From: Phycisphaerae bacterium
GTDB taxonomy: Bacteria; Planctomycetota; Phycisphaerae; UBA1845; PWPN01
DNA length: 38,255 nt
Direction: 5' to 3'
Assembly: GCA_035384605.1 (NCBI GenBank)
Contig: DAOOIV010000050.1
Span: 1-38,255, forward strand
The notes beneath the pieces are model-generated. The model saw only the letters and a list, made by a program, of their open reading frames with translations, was not told the DNA's origin and did no database searches. Shown here in pieces: positions 1 through 7,006 of this stretch. The stretch's first letter is position 1. Each line of letters starts with the position of its first letter. Both the position numbers and the translations under genes were made by a program.

Positions 1-1
1 G

Positions 2-901
2 ATGTTCTGCAGGCGCGATGATCCGGAGGGGTTTCTCATCTACGATGCGATGGCCGCGCTCAAACCCAAGTTCACCTTGTTCACCGGCGACAGCGTCTAT
101 CTTGACAACGAGCCACCGATTGCCAACACGGTTGAACTCGCACGCCACCACTGGCACCGAATGCATAGCCTGCCTCGCTTGGTCCGGTTTTACCTGCAGG
201 TCCCCGGCTATTGGGAGAAGGACGACCACGACACATACTGCAACGACTGCTGGCCGACGATAGAAGCCCCGCTGATGGCGCCGCTGACCTATGAGCAGGG
301 GCTGCGCGTCTTTCGAGAGCAGGTGCCTGCGCCTCCGCGGTTGTATCGCACCGTGCGGTGGGGCAAAGACCTCGAAATCTGGCTGGTCGAAGGCCGCGAC
401 TTCCGATCTCCCAACGATATGCCCGACGGCCCCGACAAGACCATCTGGGGAATCGAACAGAAGGAGTGGCTGAAGAAAACTCTCGTGGCCAGTGATGCAA
501 CCTTCAAGATTCTCGTCAGCCCGACGCCGATCATCGGTCCGGACCGAGCCAAGAAGGCCGACAACCACTCCAACAAGGCGTTCGCTCACGAGGGCAACGA
601 GTTTCGCCAATGGGTCAGGGAAAACCTGCCAGGGAGCTTCATGATCTTCTGTGGCGATCGACACTGGCAGTACCACTCGGTGGATCCGGCGACAGGGGTG
701 GAGGAATTCGACTGTGGGCCGGCTAGCGATGAGCATGCCGGCGGTTCACCCGGTCTGGACCCTGCCTATCACCGGTTCCATCGCCTCAAGGGCGGCTTCC
801 TGTCCGCCACTGTGCAGAGAATCGACGACCATCCGCGCCTTATAGTGCGCCTGCACGACGTCGGGGGCCGAGTGGTGTACGAAAGACGATTCGAACAGTG
901 A
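2..901 (+). CDS. PhoD-like metallophosphatase, 5' end cut by window
   Basis: This is the C-terminal part of a PhoD/alkaline phosphatase D family enzyme, exported phosphodiesterases or phosphomonoesterases with a dinuclear metal centre. The frame is open at the left edge, so the true start, signal peptide and N-terminal domain lie outside the window. Numbering from the first in-frame Met, the metal-site blocks are TGDSVYLD (about 28-35), WEKDDHD (71-77, the PhoD 'DDH' block) and CGDRHWQ (218-224). The EGRDFR block lies between them. The family identity is firm; the substrate is not. It ends 26 bases before the ThuA-DUF1080 gene on the same strand and may share its transcript. Confidence 0.85.
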   Translation: MFCRRDDPEGFLIYDAMAALKPKFTLFTGDSVYLDNEPPIANTVELARHHWHRMHSLPRLVRFYLQVPGYWEKDDHDTYCNDCWPTIEAPLMAPLTYEQGLRVFREQVPAPPRLYRTVRWGKDLEIWLVEGRDFRSPNDMPDGPDKTIWGIEQKEWLKKTLVASDATFKILVSPTPIIGPDRAKKADNHSNKAFAHEGNEFRQWVRENLPGSFMIFCGDRHWQYHSVDPATGVEEFDCGPASDEHAGGSPGLDPAYHRFHRLKGGFLSATVQRIDDHPRLIVRLHDVGGRVVYERRFEQ

Positions 902-927
902 GATAACGGTAGTTGGGAGCATCGATC

Positions 928-2295
928 ATGGGACTTTTCGGCCTGATTCTCGTTCACATGCTGACGGCCGTGCCGCCGGCAGATTCGGCGACATCGGAAG
1001 CGGATGCAAAAATGCCACCGGCGTCACAACCGGCAATCATTCGCGGCCTCATGTTTGTCGGAGGCCATGCCCATGATTTCGACATGGAACCGGCACGATT
1101 AGCCGAACTCCTCAGGCGACAGGAGAACATCGACATTCGAATCACCACCGACTTGGGCGAGTTGACGACCGGCAACGTGGCGACCGTTGATGTGCTGATG
1201 TTCAACGCCTGTCTCGACAAGGGAATGGACGAGGCGAAACAACGCGTACTCCTCGACGCGCTTCGCAGGGGCAAAGGCCTCGTTGCCATGCACTGTGCTC
1301 TCTGGTGCTTCCAGGATTGGGTGGAATGGCGCCGGATGCTGGGCGGCATAGTCCTCAAGCACGACCTGTACGGGCCCTTTGAAATTGGGGTGGTTTACCC
1401 CGCACATCCCATTGCCCAAGGGGTGCCGGCCACTCTTGCGATTACGGATGAACCATACTATGTGGATGAGCGCGGACCGGATATCTGCGTCATTGCCCAG
1501 ACCTTAAGAACCCATCCGGGCCGACAGACTTCCGAGCCGCAAGTGTGGACGAACCGCTATATGGGTGGGCGAATATTCGTCATTGCCATGGGGCATGACG
1601 AACATGCTTTATTCCATCCGGCTTATCTGAAGCTGCTGACGAACGGAATTCGTTGGGCAGCCACCCGACTCGGACCCGCGCAGGTGCTCAGTGATCATGA
1701 GCGCCGGGAAGGTTTCATTCCGTTGTTCGACGGAACAACGCTGCGCGGATGGCGTTACGACCCAAGACTGTGGACGGTCCGCGATGGAACGATCGTCGGG
1801 AGCACTTACCCCACACCCCTGGCCGTCAACTCCTGCGCGATCGCCGACGGTCGCTACAGCGATTTCATCCTGCGTTTCAGCGTCAAGTTTGTCAGCGGCA
1901 ACAGCGGCGTTCAATTTCGAAGCCTCGAACTCCCGAACTTCGAAGTTGCTGGATATCAAGTAGATATCGTTCCGTTGGGCTGGGGAAACCTTCACGAACA
2001 AAACGGCCGCAGACGACTTGTTGACGGCTGGACCAAAAAGGCTGAATACGCCGTCAATCTGCAAGATTGGAACGACATGGAAGTCCAAGCCCGCGGCCGG
2101 CGCATCATCCTCAAAACCAATGGGGTGATTACCGCTGATTACCTGGAAACCGATGAAAGCGTTCCTCTCACTGGAATCATCGCCTTGCAGTTGCATCGCG
2201 AGACGCTGATGGAAGTTCAGTTCACCAATATCCGGATCAAGCCTCTCGACACGTCAGACGCCTCCGGGAAGGCGGAATCGCCCCTCCGGCGTTAA
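928..2295 (+). CDS. Exported ThuA domain-DUF1080 fusion protein
   Basis: A 455-residue secreted protein with two domains found separately or fused in Planctomycetota. Residues about 40-245 are ThuA-like (trehalose-utilisation, a class I glutamine-amidotransferase-like fold), with VGGHAHDFD near 44-52 and a GRIFVIAMGHDEHALFHP block near its end. Residues about 261-445 are DUF1080 (3-keto-disaccharide hydrolase/concanavalin-like), starting at GFIPLFDGTTLRGW and containing the GNSGVQFRS core. The N-terminus is a hydrophobic signal peptide. I chose ATG 928 because GGGAG sits about 8 bases upstream; TTG 913 in the same frame has no such support. DUF1080 proteins have been linked to 3-keto-glycoside breakdown; the role here is inferred only from the family. 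Confidence 0.88.
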   Translation: MGLFGLILVHMLTAVPPADSATSEADAKMPPASQPAIIRGLMFVGGHAHDFDMEPARLAELLRRQENIDIRITTDLGELTTGNVATVDVLMFNACLDKGMDEAKQRVLLDALRRGKGLVAMHCALWCFQDWVEWRRMLGGIVLKHDLYGPFEIGVVYPAHPIAQGVPATLAITDEPYYVDERGPDICVIAQTLRTHPGRQTSEPQVWTNRYMGGRIFVIAMGHDEHALFHPAYLKLLTNGIRWAATRLGPAQVLSDHERREGFIPLFDGTTLRGWRYDPRLWTVRDGTIVGSTYPTPLAVNSCAIADGRYSDFILRFSVKFVSGNSGVQFRSLELPNFEVAGYQVDIVPLGWGNLHEQNGRRRLVDGWTKKAEYAVNLQDWNDMEVQARGRRIILKTNGVITADYLETDESVPLTGIIALQLHRETLMEVQFTNIRIKPLDTSDASGKAESPLRR

Positions 2296-2489
2296 GTGAA
2301 GATGAAAGCCTCACATTGCTGGCTATCGATCAGGCGGCACAAGATGCTGTCGCATCCAACTAGCGATCGAACCGGGCTGACAAGCGCCGTTCTTCTGAAC
2401 GTGGCGGATTGACGCCGGCAAAGACAGAGGCATTTGTCCCGCGTGGAACAAAAGGACACCAAAACCGCCACGAATCCCAGAAAAGAGGC

Positions 2490-2517
2490 TTGCTTTTTCT
2501 TTGCTTTTGCTCATAAT
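2490..2517 (+). promoter_or_regulatory. Putative sigma70-type promoter for the 66-residue gene
   Basis: TTGCTT at 2490-2495 is followed after 16 bases by CATAAT at 2512-2517, in an unusually AT-rich, T-tract-containing stretch of otherwise GC-rich DNA. The start codon of the small gene at 2553 lies about 35 bases downstream, with a strong ribosome-binding site between. This is a sequence match only. Confidence 0.5.
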
Positions 2518-2552
2518 ACCGAACGTCGTTTTACGTCTGAAAGGAGTAACAC

Positions 2553-2753
2553 ATGGATAAGGCAAAACGATCCTACTTTCTGCCGAGCAAGCTGGTGACC
2601 CTGTTTGATCGCGAGTGCACAAAGGGCGGCTATGTTCGGGAACGCGTGGTGGCGGCCGCGATCGCCAACTTCCTCAAAGCTTCGCCGGTTGAGCGGCATG
2701 AGATGTTCGTCTACCTCGACCAGCTCATGACTGGCGGCAAGGGCAAGAAGTAA
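2553..2753 (+). CDS. Small 66-residue protein of unknown function
   Basis: I do not recognise a family. The gene is well supported by its signals: AAGGAG at 2541-2546, 6 bases before ATG, a sigma70-like promoter upstream and a perfect hairpin just after the stop. The protein starts with a Lys/Arg-rich stretch (MDKAKRSYFLPSKL). A helix-rich middle (YVRERVVAAAIANFLKASP) follows, and the tail is GGKGKK. The arrangement of a short basic start followed by two amphipathic helices recalls ribbon-helix-helix DNA-binding proteins and antitoxins, but no toxin gene is adjacent, so this is only a suggestion. It stands alone between the ThuA-DUF1080 gene and the convergent corrinoid operon. Confidence 0.75.
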   Translation: MDKAKRSYFLPSKLVTLFDRECTKGGYVRERVVAAAIANFLKASPVERHEMFVYLDQLMTGGKGKK

Positions 2754-2767
2754 ACGCCGACCGACGT

Positions 2768-2800
2768 ACCTCCGGCACCTGCTTCTGGGGTGCCGGAGGT
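2768..2800 (+). terminator. Perfect 12-bp hairpin after the small gene
   Basis: ACCTCCGGCACC (2768-2779) and its exact reverse complement (2789-2800) enclose a 9-base loop. The stem begins 15 bases after the stop codon of the 66-residue gene. No run of T follows on either strand, so it is either a factor-dependent terminator, an mRNA-stabilising hairpin, or both. It sits between two convergent units and could serve either. Confidence 0.55.
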
Positions 2801-2976
2801 GCCTTCGGGGATCGATGCCGCGCGGCCTCTGTTCAATACCATCCTATCAGGCCGGCCGCTTTCAGTGATTCGGTTCACCGAAGTGTGCGCTAGATTCGGG
2901 CGCCGCAGGGTAACAACCGGTCTCTTGCTCCCCATGTACTTGGCCGAAAGGGTACAAGAAGATCAAGTCGCCGAAC

Positions 2977-3657
2977 CTATCGGCGCATCCTGCACGATTT
3001 GACTCGACAGCGTTCACAGGGAATCCCATGAGCGGCAATTCGGTCTTGAGGACCAATCCCGACAAGGCCCGACACGCTCTTTATCGGACGCATGATCATG
3101 GTCGGCAGCAGTTCAACGCCCACCAGGTTCGAATCGAGAATTGAAAACAGCGTCTTCTGCTCTTCCAGGGCCATCCCGCAGTAACCCGGGCTGAACGGCA
3201 GCGTTACCGCCTCCCCCGCCTGGGCATCGCACCAGAGAACATGATCTGCCATGGCATCGGCCGCCGAGTCGGCAGCCACGGAGCCGATGGCGTCAATGGT
3301 GAAGCCCTCCAGCGTCGCGCCCTGCTCCATTCTACGCTCGGCTGCCTGTTCGATCTCCTCGCCAATGGTCACAATGAAAACAGCCACGCGACCGGCCGGC
3401 TCAAGAAAATCTGCGATCTGTCCCTCGAAAACATGACCGTCTCTCAAGTGCAAACGGCCCTCGCCGATGGACATAACATCACAAACGGCATACACCCCGC
3501 GAGGACGAATGTCATCCTGGAACCGCCCCACATACTCATGAACCATACGCACGATGGACTGCTTGATCGGGCCCTTGCGCACTCCGCCCATCGTGCGCAG
3601 CACCTCTTCCGGATCCAGGGTAATCTCCAGATCGATGACTTGTTGTTGAATGCTCAT
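2977..3657 (-). CDS. MetH activation-domain-like protein (corrinoid reactivation)
   Basis: A 226-residue stand-alone protein resembling the C-terminal 'vitamin B12-dependent methionine synthase activation domain' of MetH, which binds S-adenosylmethionine and remethylates inactive cob(II)alamin. The best block is SPGYCGMALEEQ at 156-167, followed by the LVGVELLPTMIMRPIKSVSG segment (178-197). These match the SAM-binding region of MetH. The C-terminus carries a CxxCxxxxC cluster (Cys214, 217, 222), which could bind a metal or Fe-S centre and is absent from MetH itself. Its ATG overlaps the TGA of the methyltransferase gene (ATGA), so translation is coupled. It is the last gene of the corrinoid operon and most likely keeps the operon's corrinoid protein active. 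Confidence 0.85.
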   Translation of the reverse strand: MSIQQQVIDLEITLDPEEVLRTMGGVRKGPIKQSIVRMVHEYVGRFQDDIRPRGVYAVCDVMSIGEGRLHLRDGHVFEGQIADFLEPAGRVAVFIVTIGEEIEQAAERRMEQGATLEGFTIDAIGSVAADSAADAMADHVLWCDAQAGEAVTLPFSPGYCGMALEEQKTLFSILDSNLVGVELLPTMIMRPIKSVSGLVGIGPQDRIAAHGIPCERCRVKSCRMRR

Positions 3658-4817
3658 GCGGACCCTCGCCGGGATCGGGCCGTATCAATCATAGCCCTCA
3701 CGTTCGCAACCGGCGAGAAAGAGTCTATTTCGCAACCCGGCATGACGCACGCCGTGGTGTGCGGAAGTGTCGCGTCAATGAACTCCGCGACCATACGGCT
3801 GACTTGGTCGGCGGTGCCGTGGCAGGCCATCTGCGTTGTTGGAGCGTTCATGGCGCATCGCTTGCCGTGGAAAAGCCTGGCCACTTGTTCGCACCACTGC
3901 GGCCATGATATATCCTGACCGTAGTAGGGCATGTCGTACTGCACCGCCTTGATCCCGTCCCAAGCGGCGAGCAGCTCCAGGGCCTTAGGCAGGTTGTGAC
4001 CGCAGATATGCCAGAAGACATAAGGAAATATCTTCTTGGCCTTGTCCAGCCAGATCCGGTCGACGTCGCCGAACTTGTCCAGATGCCGGGGTCCCCAGGT
4101 CCTCGCGCCCCCGAATCCACAACAGAACTGGGCCCCGTTCTTGGCAGCGAATTCGGCATAGAAATCCAGCGCCTCGAGACGTTCCTTCAAGCAGAGGTCC
4201 AGATAATACCGGATCTTGTCCTCCGGCTCGGTAACCATCCACTTCAGGAAGTTCTGGACCTCGACCACCGTTTCGGCATAGTTCGTGGGCGTGGCAATGC
4301 CCACGATCACGGGCACCTGCCGGCCCATCTTCTCCTGGAACTCGAGAAGCTGAAGCATGTGCGGGGTATAATGCGTGGCGGGGCGGGAACCTGCCGTGTA
4401 TTTCTCCCAAGTCCGCTGCTCGTACATGGCGATTGCCTCGTCCAGCGTTTGGGCGATCGGCTTGAAAAGCAGGTAATCGTCTTTGCCACGATGGATGAAA
4501 TGCTCGGGCCGCTTCTCCGGGGGGATAAAGTTCTCAATCTGGTGGCTGATGTCCACGTACATCCAGATCGCATCACAGCGCAGGTCGGCCCAGGTCTTAA
4601 TGCACGCGTCAGTCGTCTTATCAACGTCGTTGTAGATCGCCTTATGCGAATAGCCTGCATACGTGATCTGCCAGTAGTCCAATTCCGGAGCGACAGGAAC
4701 CATGTCGGTTTCCTTCAGATCGAAAGCCGCCGCCATTCGCTCCCAGTGAGTCATCTCGCCCACCGGTTTGATCTTGCCTTTCAGACGCTCCACCCATTGA
4801 TCGACAACCTTGCTCAT
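3654..4817 (-). CDS. UroD-family corrinoid methyltransferase
   Basis: A 387-residue member of the uroporphyrinogen decarboxylase superfamily, in the branch (MtaA/MtbA/CmuA-like) that moves methyl groups to or from a corrinoid protein. True UroD is unlikely because of the operon context and the zinc motif: His270 and Cys272 in FWHICGHN, with a later Cys362 in VMPGCEIDSFSP, match the HxC...C zinc site of MtaA-type methyltransferases. Zinc would activate a thiol or the methyl substrate. I start it at ATG 4817, with GGAG 8 bases upstream; the frame is open further to 5012, but that would overlap the corrinoid gene. It is flanked by the corrinoid protein (88-base gap) and the activator (4-base overlap). 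The methyl donor and acceptor cannot be read from the sequence. Confidence 0.85.
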   Translation of the reverse strand: MSKVVDQWVERLKGKIKPVGEMTHWERMAAAFDLKETDMVPVAPELDYWQITYAGYSHKAIYNDVDKTTDACIKTWADLRCDAIWMYVDISHQIENFIPPEKRPEHFIHRGKDDYLLFKPIAQTLDEAIAMYEQRTWEKYTAGSRPATHYTPHMLQLLEFQEKMGRQVPVIVGIATPTNYAETVVEVQNFLKWMVTEPEDKIRYYLDLCLKERLEALDFYAEFAAKNGAQFCCGFGGARTWGPRHLDKFGDVDRIWLDKAKKIFPYVFWHICGHNLPKALELLAAWDGIKAVQYDMPYYGQDISWPQWCEQVARLFHGKRCAMNAPTTQMACHGTADQVSRMVAEFIDATLPHTTACVMPGCEIDSFSPVANVRAMIDTARSRRGSA

Positions 4818-4905
4818 GCCCCTGGCTCCGTGTCGAAAACCGTCTTGACGCCTCGAATTCCTGTCCGCATGCGGCGATGCCGGCCGCTCGCACGACCGGA
4901 AAACC

Positions 4906-5568
4906 TCATTCCTCATCGGCCGGCGCGCCGAGGAGACGCTTGATTTTCTTGACCGCGACCCAGGCGTCGTCGCTCGCGTCATCGGCTCCCATTCTGCGAG
5001 CGGCATCGGCATCCACCGCCGGACCGCCGCATATGATCTTGACCTGATTCCGCAAACCGGCCTTTTCGATGGCCGCGACCGTCTCCTTGGTGTGCATAAA
5101 AGTCGAGGTCATGTACGTTCCGAACCCGACAATCTGGGGCTTGTGCTGGCGGATCGCCTCGACGAAGGCGTCATCGCTGGCACTGACGCCGATGTCGATC
5201 ACCCGGATGCCGTTGGCTTCGAAAACAGGCATGGCCACGTTCTTGCCCACCGTGTGGATGTCACCGTGGATGTTGCCCATCACCATGGTGCCGATCACGC
5301 AATCGTCTCCGCCGGCCAACAATAACGGGCGCACCACGGCCAGGCCCGCGAAGTATACGTCGCACGCCACCAGCACCTCGGGCATGAACATGTCCCCGGT
5401 ATTGAAAGCCTTGCCCACCCGACGCATGCCCTCCGACAGACCATTCGTCAGGATGTCGGCAGGCTTCATGCCCGACGCCAAAGCCTGTTCCACCAGGGAC
5501 TTGACGTTTTTCGCGTCCAGGTTCTCCACTGCCGAGGCCAGGCCGGCCAACATCTCCGAGTTGCTCAT
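4906..5568 (-). CDS. Methyltransferase cognate corrinoid protein
   Basis: A 220-residue two-domain cobalamin carrier of the MtbC/MttC/MetH type. Residues 1-85 form the helical cap domain; residues 90-215 form the Rossmann-like B12-binding domain. The cobalt-ligand motif GDIHTVGKN lies at 102-110, with His105 as the lower ligand. The usual nucleotide-tail contacts follow at TYMTSTF (151-157) and CGGPAVD (180-186). I prefer ATG 5568 because GGAGG sits 10 bases upstream; ATG 5577 is only 1 base from the same GGAGG. It is the first gene of the operon and carries the methyl group between the methyltransferase and an acceptor enzyme encoded elsewhere. Confidence 0.92.
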   Translation of the reverse strand: MSNSEMLAGLASAVENLDAKNVKSLVEQALASGMKPADILTNGLSEGMRRVGKAFNTGDMFMPEVLVACDVYFAGLAVVRPLLLAGGDDCVIGTMVMGNIHGDIHTVGKNVAMPVFEANGIRVIDIGVSASDDAFVEAIRQHKPQIVGFGTYMTSTFMHTKETVAAIEKAGLRNQVKIICGGPAVDADAARRMGADDASDDAWVAVKKIKRLLGAPADEE

Positions 5569-5674
5569 CAGTGCCATACCTCCGGTCGCATGCTCGTCAC
5601 AACACCCACAGTACCGTTGCTGCCGTCCCGTGCACGGATTCCCCTCCGGCGAAACATCCGCCTGGGACCGTGTT

Positions 5675-5703
5675 AGAATATCGCCCGCCGCTTCTCATGT
5701 CCA
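5675..5703 (-). promoter_or_regulatory. Putative sigma70-type promoter of the corrinoid operon
   Basis: Read on the minus strand, TGGACA (5703-5698) is followed after exactly 17 bases by TATTCT (5680-5675). The start codon of the corrinoid gene lies about 107 bases downstream. The roughly 100-base leader contains GC-rich inverted repeats (for example CCGTG/CACGG) but is too short and too divergent for a standard cobalamin riboswitch. Confidence 0.45.
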
Positions 5704-5822
5704 TGATCATCTGTTGTTTGCCTTGCCTCACACGCGTCTCAAAGCCTTTTTTTGAGTGGGTCGAAGCAAAGACCTGCCGTCTGATCCGCCCCTCTCGTCA
5801 CGGTCTGGCGAAGCCTGGAACC

Positions 5823-6617
5823 CTACGGTTGCCGCCTCACGCACTTCTCAAAGAACGCCAGCATTCTCGGATGCGTTTGCTCAGGCATCTCCTGCATGGC
5901 CTGGTAATGGTTGGCTCCTTCGATGAGCCAGATCTCTTTCGGTTCCGCGGCGGCGGCGTACAGCCGGCGGGCCATGACCGCCGGGCAGACGGTATCGGCC
6001 GTACCGTGCATCAGCAGGATCGGCCGGGGGGCAATGCGCGAGACGAAGTCGATGGGATTGAGATCGCGGCTCATCAGCAGGGGCAACCACCACGCCAATA
6101 CCAGCAATACCGGGTTACGCAGAATGTGCCAACGGGCGATGCGTCGGTAGTGATCGAAAGCCCCGTCGGCGATCAAGCCGCGAATCTCCGGCCGCTGGGC
6201 CGTCAGGACGATCCCGATCGCCCCGCCGAGCGATTGCCCAAACGCGACGATCCGGCCCCGATCGACCTTCGGCTGTGCCAGCAGCCAGTCCAACGCGGCG
6301 TTCGCATCGGCGATCGAGCCCCGACGGCTGATGCGCCCCTCCGAACGTCCGTACCCGCGATAGTCAAAGCACAACACGTTCCAGCCGGCCGCCGGCAGCC
6401 ATGCAACATGCTGAAAATGGCCGGTGAGATTGCCCGCGTTGCCGTGAAGGTGCAGGACGGTGCCCGCCGGCTCGCTCTCTGCCGGAAAGAACCACCCATG
6501 AAGCCGCAGCCCGTCAGGCGTGCCGATAGACACGTCCTCGAACTTCAGACCGTAATCGCAAGGCCGCTCGTACTCGGTGCGGTTCGGATAGTAAAAGAAG
6601 CTATCGGCCAGAAGCAT
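5823..6617 (-). CDS. Alpha/beta hydrolase (BEM46/ABHD13-like)
   Basis: A 264-residue serine hydrolase of the alpha/beta fold. The nucleophile Ser129 is in GQSLGG (127-132); Asp208 in HGTADTVCP and His237 in GANHY complete the triad. The oxyanion-side motif HLHGNAGN is at 57-64, typical of BEM46/YqkD-like esterase or thioesterase proteins, whose substrates are poorly known. The family normally begins with a membrane anchor. Here ATG 6617 gives only the short MLLADSFFYYP start and has no ribosome-binding site. A GGAGGA lies 8 bases before an in-frame CTG at 6632, which would add LIFSL, so the real start may be CTG. The gene is divergent from rsmH. Confidence 0.85.
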   Translation of the reverse strand: MLLADSFFYYPNRTEYERPCDYGLKFEDVSIGTPDGLRLHGWFFPAESEPAGTVLHLHGNAGNLTGHFQHVAWLPAAGWNVLCFDYRGYGRSEGRISRRGSIADANAALDWLLAQPKVDRGRIVAFGQSLGGAIGIVLTAQRPEIRGLIADGAFDHYRRIARWHILRNPVLLVLAWWLPLLMSRDLNPIDFVSRIAPRPILLMHGTADTVCPAVMARRLYAAAAEPKEIWLIEGANHYQAMQEMPEQTHPRMLAFFEKCVRRQP

Positions 6618-7006
6618 GAGACTGAAGATCAGCTATCGGTTCCTCCGGATCCAGAAGCAAAGGCTCGTGCCCGTGCTCACCAAACGGGTATCCTAACCAC
6701 GATGGTGCTGTCCAACCAGCCGGATTGCACCGGACGCCGCGAAGCCCGAATTCGCCGTTGATCCGACGCTCGGGATTCTCAAAGAACCGCCCGGAGCATC
6801 CCGGACTCGAGGTCTCGCATGCCGGTCCGGTGGCTCGCCGACCGGTCAGCTTCCTGCTAGGATACTCCTATGGTCGAAGTCGCTTTATCGCCTGGTGCTC
6901 CGCAAAGCGGCGTCTGCGTTCCTGTGCGGAGCAGACTGATTCTGTCATGAAAACAGAGTGGTGCGATCACAGGCGACATGATGTCAACGAAGCCCGTTAG
7001 CAAACG
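6618..7006. other. 389-base divergent intergenic region
   Basis: This region lies between the hydrolase (-) and rsmH (+). It holds GGAGGA on the minus strand at 6646-6641 (see the hydrolase start) and a 9-bp inverted repeat at 6896-6933. I see no credible coding frame, and I could not pick a convincing -35/-10 pair on either strand. Confidence 0.6.
6896..6933 (+). other. Stem-loop in the rsmH leader
   Basis: TGCTCCGCA (6896-6904) and TGCGGAGCA (6925-6933) form a perfect 9-bp stem with a 20-base loop, ending 73 bases before the rsmH start. It could be a leader structure or an operator; nothing in the sequence decides between them. Confidence 0.35.

Noticed and set aside
3120..3140. GGTTCGAATC, a tRNA T-arm-like sequence
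   Set aside because: It is inside the coding sequence of the activation protein and has no acceptor or anticodon arms around it.
4818..5012. N-terminal extension of the UroD-type gene to 5012
   Set aside because: It would overlap the corrinoid gene by over 100 bases, is Arg/Ser-rich and lacks homology; ATG 4817 has a good ribosome-binding site.
5569..5674. Cobalamin riboswitch in the leader of the corrinoid operon (GGGGAATCCGTG and ACTGT fragments)
   Set aside because: Fragments recall the B12 box, but the invariant core segments are missing and the leader from the predicted promoter is only about 100 bases, against about 200 for the known class. A covariance-model search would settle it; a significant hit would reverse this.
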